NCBI GenBank assembly: GCA_017463615.1 | Contig: JAFTOU010000014.1 | Coordinates: forward strand, 1 to 64,000 | Source: Alistipes sp. | GTDB lineage: Bacteria; Bacteroidota; Bacteroidia; Bacteroidales; Rikenellaceae | Length of the DNA: 64,000 nucleotides | Direction of reading: 5' to 3' | In this document: in pieces, positions 20,201 to 28,048 of the stretch | Position numbering within the stretch: the stretch's first letter is position 1 | How the letters are laid out: each line of letters starts with the position of its first letter | The notes under the pieces: generated by a model | The model's input: the letters and a program-made list of their open reading frames with translations, nothing else | Told to the model about the DNA's origin: nothing | The model's database searches: none | Translations under genes and position numbers: made by a program

Positions 20201-20227
20201 TCTGTCCGCGCCGTAGCAAAATTTTAG
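17204..20227 (+). CDS. Secreted protein: thioredoxin-like region plus four tandem DUF1566-like modules
   Basis: The 1007-residue protein has a signal peptide ending near LSLAQ at residue 20, a region with no recognised family, an Arg/Glu/Ala-rich helical linker (about 165-200) and a thioredoxin-like segment near 205-340. In the last, GKPFPMAYFVDSHGNRV and LVVTYKPGCKPN resemble TlpA-type proteins, but the second cysteine of the redox pair is absent, so it is probably not a disulfide reductase. From residue 346 on, four modules (about 346, 513, 687 and 839 to the end) each start APYxVGxxYxxG, carry a GWYLP(S/T)xxEL core and a W-S-S/C-T motif, and end in RAxxxFG. This pattern matches DUF1566/Fibrobacter major paralogous domains with a C-type-lectin-like fold. 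Function is unknown; surface binding is a guess. Confidence 0.7.
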   Translation: MKRLALLILTTLFGINLSLAQERHYSFRYIGTAYKTQSGGTTTMTDKSSSCKLPSNFTASFLPDHKTVWLYGSGINEKLTGSGKLSSGGYDFSSGASWDEILGMMAAVDLPTSSYTLFTPGDYSKIMVTSFEINSSNSDYYRTRFDYYNRVATVSAPHNSKRIEAERKEAEQKARSEQFQRESAEREARESAAMEAHDRALKNSIGKPFPMAYFVDSHGNRVNSSYFKRGKKMLVVTYKPGCKPNLLLKELLKGYPEIASQVLHIYRAEWRYSEHQFDTSAPLRTDRIYYNPSEENNRNWIYAGTYPCIILLDEWGNVLSYKFGYSREEDMGYMMRIINQLRGRDSSGAPYQIGDYYSDGKTEGIVFEVYNNGYSGKIVSLKHSDNIKRWRERGLLDIGKSFGVTDGRDIMYYREVAESVTEDDAFGWCYRLGKDWYLPTIDELKAIYKNKSIIEPKLIHKLERYWSCTEQSAEKAYYIEKGSGVVFASEKYYGCRIRAVKCFGNVPRKEQKSTSAPYKVGDFYNENGKCGVVFEVNADGTSGKISTIKPLPSRLRWASDEDEASRIVGANSTTDGAYNMAAVQRIPNWQSKYPLFETCANLGKGWYIPAINEVTAIYESRHNGAVPISNAIIWSSTESYNYKIYANAIDFYNGRNNSTEKDVSNCAYAVTTFGDIESKSTPAITHKPTSAPYKVGSLYNEDGKQGVVIEVWDNGCSGKIISLTESLMPWSEAKESCKALGEGWYLPSAEELRLLSYDKSDYEAISEALKQHGSPLSTKSNYWSSTATGETIHRVYPTAYTIKIGGKCSQEPTCNGYYIRAMATFGTTPRPTTTLIRPKTSAPYNVGDYYNDGVKDGIVFEATAGGFQGKIVSINESMSKICWAKDWYTYYGAKSKTDGAYNMKVIKSATNNLEDLPAFKWCADLGEEWYLPSAKELQAIYKCRKIVNKNSSHWSSTESKMADKSYKEYSDYDRRPGAFSVYKDEGKVNSIAKLRNHRNSVRAVAKF

Positions 20228-20291
20228 GTAGATAGTACAATATTACGCAGACGCCTTGCGTTTGTTTTGCGACAAAAAGAACAACACAACT

Positions 20292-21755
20292 ATGAGAAGA
20301 ACACTATCAGTTATCGCTCTTACGCTGCTCTCAGCCGTAGCAGGTGCCGTAGCAGCCGTATATGTAATATCTAAAGGTACAGAGAGCAATGTACAGATTG
20401 TAGAGAAGATTATCGACAACACCCCGCAGCTCGGGACACACTTTACATCCTTTGAGCAGGGTAACTATCCCGACCTGACATACGCAGCCGAGAATGCGGT
20501 AAAGGCGGTGGTAAATATTGAGGTCATCTCCGAGGTTGCCGTACAGAGTGGCTACAACCCATTCTTTGACTTCTTCGGCATTCCTCAGCAGCAAGGTATG
20601 CAGAAGCGCGAGCAGCGCTCAGGTGGCTCGGGTGTGATTATCTCGCCTGATGGATATATCGTTACCAACAACCATGTTGTAGAAAACTCCACAAAGCTGC
20701 GCGTGAAGCTCAACGACGGTCGCACCTTTGACGCACGCCGCATTGGCACCGACCCCGCTACAGATGTGGCGCTGATAAAGATTGATGGCGAGAATCTCCC
20801 AACCCTCGCCTTCGGTAGCTCAGACGCCCTGCGTCTGGGTGAGTGGGTGCTGGCTATCGGCTCGCCATTTGACCTCCAGTCTACAATCACTGCGGGTATC
20901 GTAAGCGCAAAGGCTCGCCAGCTGGATGTTATCCCTGACGACTTCCGCCTTGAGTCTTTCATCCAGACCGATGCAGCCGTAAACCCTGGTAACTCTGGCG
21001 GTGCGCTGGTAAATGCACGCGGCGAGCTGGTGGGTATCAACACCGTAATCAAGTCATCTACAGGTAGTTATATCGGTTACTCCTTTGCCGTACCTGAGAC
21101 CATCGTGCGTAAGGTTGTAGACGACCTTAAGGAGTATGGCGTAGTACAGCGAGCACTCCTTGGCGTGACATATCGCTACATAGATCAGGACTTTGTAGAC
21201 AATATGGGCGAGCAGACCGGCATCACACAGGTAGGTGGAGCCTATGTAGCATCGGTTGTAGAGGGTGGTGCTGCCTCCGAGGCGGGACTGCGCAAGGGCG
21301 ATGTTATAGTCTCTATTGACGGCGTGGCTATTGACGGTCCGTCAAAGCTCGGCGAGCAGATTGGCAAGCACCGACCAAACGACAAAGTGAATATTTCTGT
21401 AAAAAGAGGCGAAAATGTGAAACATTTTGAGGTCACTTTGCGTAATAAGGCGGGGAAGGCAGAGTTGCTGCCTGCAGATGCGATAGATGTAGTCAAGGTA
21501 CTTGGCGGTCGCTTCAGCGATGCAGATGCTAAGTTGTGCAAGAGGCTTGATATCCGCGGTGGCGTGCAAGTGGTGCAGGTTAGCGCCGAGGGACTACTGG
21601 CAAGAGCAAGGGTTAGAGAGGGTTTTGTAATCACTCATATCAACGATACGGCTATCTCTTCTGTCACAGACCTCAATACTATTACAAGCAAGGTGCGCAG
21701 CATAGACGGCGTCTACCCAGATGGCAGAGCCGCAAGCTATATGGTAGTTGAGTAA
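20292..21755 (+). CDS. degP: DegP/HtrA periplasmic serine protease (Do family)
   Basis: This periplasmic chaperone-protease removes or refolds damaged envelope proteins. From the ATG at 20292 it has 487 residues: a signal or membrane segment (MRRTLSVIALTLLSAVAG), a trypsin-like domain with histidine in GYIVTNNHVVE, aspartate in DPATDVALIKID and serine in NPGNSGGALV, then two PDZ domains (the first around GLRKGDVIVSIDG, the second around ARVREGFVITHIND). A TTG codon 36 bases upstream would add 12 residues before the signal peptide and is rejected. It is followed by a terminator and lies just upstream of the primary sigma gene. Confidence 0.93.
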   Translation: MRRTLSVIALTLLSAVAGAVAAVYVISKGTESNVQIVEKIIDNTPQLGTHFTSFEQGNYPDLTYAAENAVKAVVNIEVISEVAVQSGYNPFFDFFGIPQQQGMQKREQRSGGSGVIISPDGYIVTNNHVVENSTKLRVKLNDGRTFDARRIGTDPATDVALIKIDGENLPTLAFGSSDALRLGEWVLAIGSPFDLQSTITAGIVSAKARQLDVIPDDFRLESFIQTDAAVNPGNSGGALVNARGELVGINTVIKSSTGSYIGYSFAVPETIVRKVVDDLKEYGVVQRALLGVTYRYIDQDFVDNMGEQTGITQVGGAYVASVVEGGAASEAGLRKGDVIVSIDGVAIDGPSKLGEQIGKHRPNDKVNISVKRGENVKHFEVTLRNKAGKAELLPADAIDVVKVLGGRFSDADAKLCKRLDIRGGVQVVQVSAEGLLARARVREGFVITHINDTAISSVTDLNTITSKVRSIDGVYPDGRAASYMVVE

Positions 21756-21763
21756 TCCGATCC

Positions 21764-21799
21764 ATAGCCCTTGTGAGTCAAACCACAGGGGCTATTTTT
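21764..21799 (+). terminator. Intrinsic terminator after degP
   Basis: ATAGCCCTTGTG (21764-21775) pairs with CACAGGGGCTAT (21784-21795) with one G-T wobble, followed by TTTTA. The end of the stem, GGCTATTTTTATA, is repeated once directly downstream. Confidence 0.8.
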
Positions 21800-21835
21800 A
21801 TAGTCTGTGGCTATTTTTATAACGGGAGAATATTT

Positions 21836-21915
21836 AGGTAGGTTCTATAAATTAGGACAAGGCAATAGAATCTACTGAAAATGATAAAGAGTTTAACTAT
21901 TTATAGAACATACCT
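21836..21915 (+). promoter_or_regulatory. Inverted-repeat leader element of rpoD
   Basis: AGGTAGGTTCTATAAATTAG (21836-21855) is an imperfect inverted copy of CTATTTATAGAACATACCT (21897-21915), which ends five bases before the rpoD ATG. Between them lies GCAATAGAATCTA (21862-21874), 22 bases before the right arm. The same layout, with the same 22-base spacing, precedes kbl, and the right arm alone precedes the DUF3467 gene. Confidence 0.65.
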
Positions 21916-21920
21916 ACAGG

Positions 21921-22781
21921 ATGCGTCAATTAAAAATTACAAAGTCCATCACCAATCGCGAGAGTGCGTCGCTTGACAAGTATCTCCAGGAGATTGGCAA
22001 GGAGGATCTTATCACCGTTGAGGAGGAGGTAGAACTCGCCCAGCGAATCCGCAAAGGCGACCAGGAAGCTCTGGAGAAGCTCACAAAGGCCAACCTCCGC
22101 TTCGTTGTATCCGTTGCAAAACAGTATCAGAATCAGGGACTTAGCCTGCCTGACCTTATCAACGAGGGTAACCTCGGCCTTATCAAGGCTGCCGAGAAGT
22201 TTGACGAAACCCGAGGCTTTAAGTTTATCTCTTACGCCGTATGGTGGATTCGCCAGTCTATCCTCCAGGCTCTGGCAGAGCAGAGCCGTATCGTGCGTCT
22301 GCCACTAAACCAGGTGGGCTCACTCAATAAGATTAACAAGGCCTTCGCTCGCTTTGAGCAGGAGCACGAGCGCGTACCATCTCCAGAGGAGCTGGCGCAG
22401 GAGCTTGAGCTGCCGCGCGAGAAGGTTACCGATACCCTCCGCGTAGCAGGTCGCCACATCTCCGTAGATGCACCGTTTGCCGACGGCGAGGATAACTCAC
22501 TGCTCGATGTGCTGGTAAACCCAGACTCCCCTAACGCCGACCGCGGACTTATCAACGAGTCCCTGGCTACAGAGGTGGACCGCGCCCTTGAGACCCTCAC
22601 CGAGCGCGAGCGCGATATCATCCGCTACTTCTTCGGCATCGGCTGCTCCGAGATGACCCTCGAGGAGATTGGCGAGAAGTTCGACCTCACCCGCGAGCGC
22701 GTACGCCAAATCAAGGAGAAGGCTATCCGCCGCCTCCGCCACTCATCCCGCAGCAAACTGCTGAAGTCGTACCTCGGCTAA
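21921..22781 (+). CDS. rpoD: Primary RNA polymerase sigma factor (sigma-70)
   Basis: The 286-residue sigma factor directs RNA polymerase to housekeeping promoters. It lacks region 1.1 and starts at region 1.2 ([28 protein letters not shown]), continues with region 2 ([15 protein letters not shown] and [13 protein letters not shown]), region 3 and region 4.2 ([17 protein letters not shown]-type helix-turn-helix, here [15 protein letters not shown]). About 286 residues is the normal size of the Bacteroidota primary sigma, whose -33/-7 promoters are seen throughout this window. The start codon sits directly behind the inverted-repeat leader, so its translation may be controlled by that hairpin. 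Confidence 0.95.
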   Translation: MRQLKITKSITNRESASLDKYLQEIGKEDLITVEEEVELAQRIRKGDQEALEKLTKANLRFVVSVAKQYQNQGLSLPDLINEGNLGLIKAAEKFDETRGFKFISYAVWWIRQSILQALAEQSRIVRLPLNQVGSLNKINKAFARFEQEHERVPSPEELAQELELPREKVTDTLRVAGRHISVDAPFADGEDNSLLDVLVNPDSPNADRGLINESLATEVDRALETLTERERDIIRYFFGIGCSEMTLEEIGEKFDLTRERVRQIKEKAIRRLRHSSRSKLLKSYLG

Positions 22782-23044
22782 CGCCTCGGTAAGACGATAG
22801 TACCGCCGCTTTTTGAAAAAAGCGGCACCAAAAACTTTTGGAGAAACTCCGTTTCTCTTCTATGCGCTGCGGATTTAGGATAACTGAAGTTATTGAAACA
22901 AAAAATAGACCTTTCAGTCTTCAAGTAAACTTGAACTGAAGGTCTATTTTTCATTTCACCGCCTTCGGCAGTAGCCCCAAATCCGAAAAAAGTTCTACTG
23001 CGTCAGCCAGCCAATGGCCAATAGCTAACAGCCAATAGCCAATT
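22782..23044 (+). repeat. Cloverleaf-like intergenic repeat, copy B (after rpoD)
   Basis: The copy begins with GCCGCTTTTT-GA-AAAAAGCGGC, then CAAAAACTTTTGGAGAAACTCC as in copy A. The closing stem is CGGATTT (22870-22876) with AAATCCG (22979-22985). Arms: ATAACT-GA-AGTTAT (22880-22893), a long arm AGACCT to AGGTCT (22907-22945) with a CAAG-TAAA-CTTG tip, and a short GCC-TTC-GGC arm (22961-22969). The AGCCAATGGCCAATAGCTAA tract follows at 23005-23044. Confidence 0.75.
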
Positions 23045-23168
23045 TGTTGTCAGAGTGCGCCAGGTACGGTGCATCGTGCAAAAAATCAGTCGCGGATAGT
23101 ACTAAAAGCGTACAGCCGCGACTGATTTTTAAGGGATGTGCCGTAGATGGCGTACTATCACGACAAAT
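23044..23168. repeat. Long-hairpin intergenic repeat, copy 1 (after DUF3467 gene)
   Basis: AAAAATCAGTCGCGG (23081-23095) pairs perfectly with CCGCGACTGATTTTT (23116-23130). The tip is GTAC-TAAAAGC-GTAC. Flanks GTCAGAGTGCG on the left and CGTACTATCACGAC on the right are shared with the copies at 31016-31143 and 36415-36535. The right flank overlaps the stop codon of the DUF3467 gene. Confidence 0.75.
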
Positions 23169-23436
23169 TTGGTTTGAAGCCACCCTGAGGTAATTTTATA
23201 GCTCCAAACTTGCTCTCGTAATTGTGCAAATTCTCCTGCAGGGAGAGCAGAAGTCGCTTTGCGTGCTCGGGGGTGAGGATGATGCGAGAGCCGACCTTTG
23301 CCTTTGGCATGCCAGGGAGGGCAGAGGCGAAGTCAAGGATAACCTCACTTGGAGAGTGAGCGATGATAACAAAGTTAGAATAGTGACCCTGAGCGGTCTG
23401 TGGGTCAATCTCAAATTCAATCTTATTCTCAGCCAT
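23158..23436 (-). CDS. DUF3467 family protein
   Basis: The 92-residue protein (MAENKIEFEIDPQ, then YSNFVIIAHSPSEVILDFA and SRIILTPEHAKRLL) is a textbook DUF3467 member, a small cytosolic family common in Bacteroidota with no known function. It follows the DeoR-type regulator by 35 bases on the same strand. Its start lies three bases after the right-arm motif CTAATTTATAGAACATACCT shared with rpoD and kbl. A structured repeat overlaps its stop codon. Confidence 0.88.
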   Translation of the reverse strand: MAENKIEFEIDPQTAQGHYSNFVIIAHSPSEVILDFASALPGMPKAKVGSRIILTPEHAKRLLLSLQENLHNYESKFGAIKLPQGGFKPNLS

Positions 23437-23439
23437 ATA

Positions 23440-23473
23440 AGGTATGTTCTATAAATTAGTAAATTATTCTATT
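23440..23473 (-). promoter_or_regulatory. Shared start-codon-proximal motif before the DUF3467 gene
   Basis: Read on the minus strand, AATAGAAT is followed after six bases by CTAATTTATAGAACATACCT, which ends three bases before the ATG. The last 20 bases match the right arm of the rpoD and kbl leader elements almost exactly; no left arm is seen. Confidence 0.6.
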
Positions 23474-24245
23474 AAACAGTTATCAACTCAATACCTGCCT
23501 CCTCAATGATTTCCACCATCTCTGGAGAGATATCGGAGTCGGTGATAATCACATCCACCTCGTCAATAGAGGCGATGCGGCCAAAGCCGTGGTGGCCGAA
23601 CTTTGAGGAGTCGGCGATAACGATAGTCTTTGCGGCGGCGGCCATCATACGGCGGGAGAGGAGGGTCTCCTCTATTGTAGATGTCGTGATGCCGAAGTCG
23701 GGGTCAAAGCCATCCACGCCGACGAAGAACTTGGAGCAGACCATATCGCCCAGAGTCAGGCAGGCATTCTCGCCGCGGGTAGCAAACGACTTCTTATAGA
23801 CTCTGCCGCCGAGCTGCTCTACCTGTATGGTCTCCACCTCGTTGAGCAGGGCTGAGACCTTAAGGAATGGCGTAACGACATTGATTGTTGGCGAGGGCTG
23901 CAGGGCGTGTATAGCCTCTGCAAGGGCGTAGGCGGTAGAACCTGCCGAGATCATAATAGAGTCGCCCTCCTCAATCATCTGCGCGGCACGCTCGGCGATG
24001 CGATGTTTAGCCTCGCGGTTGAGCGTAGACTTGGTCATAAGGTCGCGGTCGGCGATATGTGGGTTTGCCAATCGGGCACTACCATGCACCTTATAGAGCA
24101 GACCTTTGCTCTCAAGAATCTTAACATCCTTGCGTATAGTAACCTTTGTGACGCCAAGCTCCTGTGCCACATCGGTGATACGGATAAAGCCGTACTTCTC
24201 CAGTTTCTCAAGGATATATTTATGTCTCTCTGCGATACTAAGCAT
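23472..24245 (-). CDS. DeoR/GlpR family transcriptional regulator
   Basis: The 257-residue repressor has an N-terminal winged helix-turn-helix (ERHKYILEKLEKYGFIRI, then VTKVTIRKDVKILESKGL) and a C-terminal sugar-phosphate-binding DeoR domain (DSIMISAGSTAYALAEAI; FVGVDGFDPDFGITT; VIVADSSKFGHHGFG). Such proteins usually sense a phosphorylated sugar and repress a nearby operon. Its ATG overlaps the last base of the PHP phosphoesterase stop codon (TAATG), so it is translationally coupled to it and likely controls this phosphatase operon. The two extra codons upstream are not used in this reading. Confidence 0.9.
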   Translation of the reverse strand: MLSIAERHKYILEKLEKYGFIRITDVAQELGVTKVTIRKDVKILESKGLLYKVHGSARLANPHIADRDLMTKSTLNREAKHRIAERAAQMIEEGDSIMISAGSTAYALAEAIHALQPSPTINVVTPFLKVSALLNEVETIQVEQLGGRVYKKSFATRGENACLTLGDMVCSKFFVGVDGFDPDFGITTSTIEETLLSRRMMAAAAKTIVIADSSKFGHHGFGRIASIDEVDVIITDSDISPEMVEIIEEAGIELITV

Positions 24246-25378
24246 TACCAAATCTCCTTTTTAACGGTTTGACGACCTGCATAGCAGTTGATAAAATCAA
24301 GAACTGTACCCTTAGGTATAGTTATACGGATAGCCTTGCGAGGGTGGAACACTACGGGGTTCATACGCTCGCCAAAGAGTGTGCGGAACTCAATATCGGA
24401 GATATTTGTAACCTCCAGCACCCCCTTCTTAGCATCTATAACACGCACCTTGAGCGAAGCGTCAATAAGCTGGCTGATAAAGGCACTATCGCCCGCCAGC
24501 GTATTGTCCCACAGCGCCAGCATACGACCTGCAAACAGCGCCTCACGCAGGGACTCAAGGGTATACTCCTTAGCAAAGACGAGGGTCATAGGGCGCACCT
24601 GGTCGCCATAAGCGAAGCGAGAGGTCTCGTGAATATCCGAGTTTGCCATCATCGGCAGCTTATACTCGTCAAACCAATCAAGCACCTTTGGGTACCACTC
24701 AATGCTGTTGAAAATCTCTACGGCATCAATTCTGCCCTCCTTGATAAGCTGCTTCTGGAGTGGATAGAGCGTACACTTCTTATCTGGCCAACCTGGGTGG
24801 TTCCAAATAATAAAGCAGCCCTGCTCCTCAGCCTTGCGGAAGTCGTCCATCTCCGTAGGGTTAGGGATGCGGTTGCCATCCTTATCGCGCAGCAGCTTGC
24901 CATTCTCATCCACCTTGTAGCGTGTCTCCTCAAAGACATTCGGATCCTTGATAAAGAGCGCATTCATGTGGCCAAAAGGCTTTGTGCGGGTAATCTCAAC
25001 ACCTGGAACAACCATAAGCCCCCACTTCTTACCCTCCTTAACTGCCTGATTGATAGGCGTATTGTAGTCCTTGAGCTTAATGCCCGGGCTCTTATGCACA
25101 GCGATATGCTCGGTCATGGCGATAACATCCAGTCCATCCTGCCAAGCCTCTCGCACGCGACCTACTGGCGACACCTGCGCGTCGGCAAAGACGGTGTGCA
25201 TGTGGAAGTCGCACTTGAGGGTCTTGTACTCGCCAATGTCTGGGATGGAGATAACGCGGCGCACAGCCTTCTCAATCTGATAACAGAACATACGGTCGTC
25301 GGAGTTCTCCGGCGGGTTCTTTGCTCCGGCCGTTGCAGCTACTGCAACAAGTCCGAAAAGTAATACTAACTTTCTCAT
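24245..25378 (-). CDS. Secreted PHP-domain phosphoesterase
   Basis: The 377-residue protein has a signal peptide (MRKLVLLFGLVAVAATAGA) and a PHP metal-dependent phosphoesterase domain: KCDFHMHTVFADAQV gives the first HxH pair, AMTEHIAVH the next histidine, and ANSDIHET a late aspartate-histidine pair. Relatives in Bacteroidota are annotated as Sb-PDE-type phosphodiesterases. It should act in the periplasm on phosphodiesters or phosphomonoesters; the substrate is not known. It lies nine bases after the second histidine phosphatase, which supports a role in phosphate-ester scavenging. Confidence 0.82.
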   Translation of the reverse strand: MRKLVLLFGLVAVAATAGAKNPPENSDDRMFCYQIEKAVRRVISIPDIGEYKTLKCDFHMHTVFADAQVSPVGRVREAWQDGLDVIAMTEHIAVHKSPGIKLKDYNTPINQAVKEGKKWGLMVVPGVEITRTKPFGHMNALFIKDPNVFEETRYKVDENGKLLRDKDGNRIPNPTEMDDFRKAEEQGCFIIWNHPGWPDKKCTLYPLQKQLIKEGRIDAVEIFNSIEWYPKVLDWFDEYKLPMMANSDIHETSRFAYGDQVRPMTLVFAKEYTLESLREALFAGRMLALWDNTLAGDSAFISQLIDASLKVRVIDAKKGVLEVTNISDIEFRTLFGERMNPVVFHPRKAIRITIPKGTVLDFINCYAGRQTVKKEIW

Positions 25379-25386
25379 ACTACTAT

Positions 25387-26724
25387 CTATTTATCTAATA
25401 ATTTCTCCAGTTTGTTGTAGCATCCAATCTCGTACATCTGCGGGATAAGCTCGCGGTAGAAGCTGAGCACATCCTCCCAGCGGTAGTATGGAGCCATAAA
25501 GCCATCTATCTGCTTCGGGAAGGCAATCTCCTCCTCATTGAGGAGCATCTTTACCAGCACCTCGCCCTTTTTGTTACGATAGAAAATCCACTGCAGGTTG
25601 CAACCCATAGGGATGTTGTAGTCCTGCCAAACCTTCTCTATCTCCTCGTAGGACGATACCTCCTCGCTCCAGCCCGGAACGCGCATAGTGTTTAGCAGAC
25701 CCATAATATTTCCGTCGTGACCAAAGCGCAAATCTACGGCATACTTACCTGCCGCCACGCGAGCCTCTGCCTCGTTAATAATCTGCTCCAACAGCGGCGT
25801 GGAGACACCATTTAGGAACTTACCCTCAATGCCCGAAGGACCCTTCTCGTGGTAGAAGAGGATGTTTACCAGTCGCCACTGCTCGTAGAGCTCCTGATTG
25901 GTAAAGATATCCAGAATGCTCTCCTCGGTAGGTGTACCTGGCAGCGATGTGGCGGTCTTAAAGAGGTGGAAGACAAAGTCGTGCGGGAATGGCATACTCT
26001 TCACATAGTCTGGCTTGAAGAGCGAGTTCAGCAGACGCGAAATATCTACATTCTCGCGACGATACTTACGCCACTGCTGCATCCACTCGCAGTTGGTGTT
26101 GTGACGATAGAGGTCTATATATGCCGCCAGACGAGGGTCGTTGTCCTTGTAGTAAGGGTTGAGCCACTTCTGGAACGGCTTGCCGCACTCGTAGTGGATG
26201 TCCAACTTATTATCGTGGCGCATCAGCTCATCACAGAAGGCGGTCATACTCATCAGCACGCGCGGCACGATGGTCGCCTTAGCGTCTATATACTCAGCCT
26301 TGTCAAATACCTGCTTGTAGTTGCTGTACATACGGCGGGCAATCTGACGATGCTGCTCCTGACCCTTGAGCGAGAGCTCGCCACCGCGACCATAAGCACC
26401 CTCCTTAGCCCTTGTCAGACGGTCGTAAATCTCTTTGCCATAGTCTGTTAGCTTGCCGAAGTAGGCTGCATCGGCAAAGACATTGTAGGCGCGGTCAAAC
26501 TTCTCGTCGCGCAACACATAACGCGAACCGTGGCGACCGTAGTGGCTGATGTAAAAGGGTTTATAACCCTTTGGTACAGGGGTCTGCTCCTTAAACTGAG
26601 TAGGATAGAGGCGGTAGACACCCAGTGCATAGCTCGGGTCGTTCTGAATCTTCTCGCGGGCGCTCTGTGCCGAAGTGGTAAAGGCGATAAAAAGCGCCGA
26701 TGTAAGTATTAACAATCGTTTCAT
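25387..26724 (-). CDS. Secreted histidine-type phosphatase (paralogue 2)
   Basis: The 445-residue exported enzyme (signal peptide MKRLLILTSALFIAFTTSAQ) belongs to the histidine acid phosphatase clan. SHYGRHGSRY carries the RHG catalytic histidine near residue 68, and LRFGHDGNIMGLL carries the HD proton-donor pair late in the protein. The clan includes phytases and other phosphomonoesterases; the substrate here is not known. It is a paralogue of the next gene upstream in transcription, with the same motif order. ATG at 26724 is chosen over an upstream TTG, and the signal peptide follows it directly. Confidence 0.88.
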   Translation of the reverse strand: MKRLLILTSALFIAFTTSAQSAREKIQNDPSYALGVYRLYPTQFKEQTPVPKGYKPFYISHYGRHGSRYVLRDEKFDRAYNVFADAAYFGKLTDYGKEIYDRLTRAKEGAYGRGGELSLKGQEQHRQIARRMYSNYKQVFDKAEYIDAKATIVPRVLMSMTAFCDELMRHDNKLDIHYECGKPFQKWLNPYYKDNDPRLAAYIDLYRHNTNCEWMQQWRKYRRENVDISRLLNSLFKPDYVKSMPFPHDFVFHLFKTATSLPGTPTEESILDIFTNQELYEQWRLVNILFYHEKGPSGIEGKFLNGVSTPLLEQIINEAEARVAAGKYAVDLRFGHDGNIMGLLNTMRVPGWSEEVSSYEEIEKVWQDYNIPMGCNLQWIFYRNKKGEVLVKMLLNEEEIAFPKQIDGFMAPYYRWEDVLSFYRELIPQMYEIGCYNKLEKLLDK

Positions 26725-26739
26725 ATTCAATAGGTTAGG

Positions 26740-28047
26740 TTATTTCAAATCTCTATAATTGTAGACCACCGACTCGCGCAGTCGTCCTATGCAGTAACTA
26801 CGCACATCCTGCCAGCGGTAGTATGGTGCAATGTCGCTCTGTATCGGGAAGGTTATCGGCTGCTCGTTCAACAACATCTTAACGATAATCTCGCCCCGCT
26901 TATTGCTGTAGAATACCCACTGCACATTTGCCGCCATCGGCACAGTAAAGTCGCACGCCCTATCCTCCACCGCCTCAAAACTCTCCACGCGCTCTGCCCA
27001 GCCAGTAACGCCCATAGAGTTTAGCAGGCCTATCACATTGCCATCGTGCCCAAAACGGAGCGTAGCACCTCGCTCGCCCCGCGCTATATAACGGTCTGCC
27101 TCATCAACAAAATTTTTGAGCAGTATATCCGACACATCGCTAATAAAACCTCCGCCAATGCCCGAGTTGCCCTTCTCCACATAGTAGAATAGGTTTATCA
27201 CTCGCCACCATCGGTATCGCTCCTCTGGGGTAAATATCTCCTCTATATCCACCCCTGTGCCCGTGCCTGCAAAGCAGATGGCGTTGCGAAAAAGGTTCAT
27301 CACAAACTCCATAGGCGCTGCAATGGAGGCTATATACTCCTCCTTAAAGAGCGAGGATAGCAGGCGGCTGTTGTCAATATTTGCATCCCTAAAGTCGTAC
27401 CACCTCTTTGACCACTCCGCCTCGGGGAAGCGGTAGCAAGCCACGCGGCGCGAGAGTTCAGGGTCGTTATCTGGCGAGTAGGGGTTTATGTAGCCCATAT
27501 ATCTACGCCCCGTCTCGGTCTGAATCTCCAGCTTGGGGTTCATCCGCACCAACTGCTGCGTAAATGCCGTCATACTAAGTATTACACGCGGCACTACGGT
27601 ACTTGTTGCCGTAACCTTCGCGCCACGACCAAAGAGCGCGGGATGGGCAGCGTACATCCTCTCCGCTATGCCCCTCTGCTGCGCCACACCTACAGCCGTA
27701 AGCTCGCCCGCACGCCGAGCGCAAGTACCACTTGCAGCCATAAACTGGGCGTATACACTCTCGCCTAATGGTGTCAGAGCACCCTTTGATGCCGCATCCG
27801 AGAGCTGTGCCACAACCGTATCAAACTGCTCGTTGGTCTGTATAAACCGCGAGCCGTGACGACCATAGTGGCTGATATAGAAGGCTTTATAGCCGCGTGG
27901 CGCTGGGCTCTGAACATCTATCGGTACTGGATAGAGCGAGTATGTTCCACGCGCCAGAGTAGGGTTCTCAATAATTCGTTCCCTTGTACTCTGTGCCGTG
28001 GCTGTAAACGACAGCGCAAGCGCAACTATAGACAGTAGCCATCTCAT
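26740..28047 (-). CDS. Secreted histidine-type phosphatase (paralogue 1)
   Basis: The 435-residue exported enzyme (MRWLLSIVALALSFTATAQ signal) has the same plan as its neighbour: SHYGRHGSRF with the catalytic histidine and LRFGHDGNVIGLL with the HD pair. The ATG is one base past the polA stop codon, so translation is probably coupled to polA. A TTG start five codons upstream would overlap polA and is not used in this call. The two phosphatases differ enough that the duplication is not recent. Confidence 0.88.
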   Translation of the reverse strand: MRWLLSIVALALSFTATAQSTRERIIENPTLARGTYSLYPVPIDVQSPAPRGYKAFYISHYGRHGSRFIQTNEQFDTVVAQLSDAASKGALTPLGESVYAQFMAASGTCARRAGELTAVGVAQQRGIAERMYAAHPALFGRGAKVTATSTVVPRVILSMTAFTQQLVRMNPKLEIQTETGRRYMGYINPYSPDNDPELSRRVACYRFPEAEWSKRWYDFRDANIDNSRLLSSLFKEEYIASIAAPMEFVMNLFRNAICFAGTGTGVDIEEIFTPEERYRWWRVINLFYYVEKGNSGIGGGFISDVSDILLKNFVDEADRYIARGERGATLRFGHDGNVIGLLNSMGVTGWAERVESFEAVEDRACDFTVPMAANVQWVFYSNKRGEIIVKMLLNEQPITFPIQSDIAPYYRWQDVRSYCIGRLRESVVYNYRDLK

Positions 28048-28048
28048 A

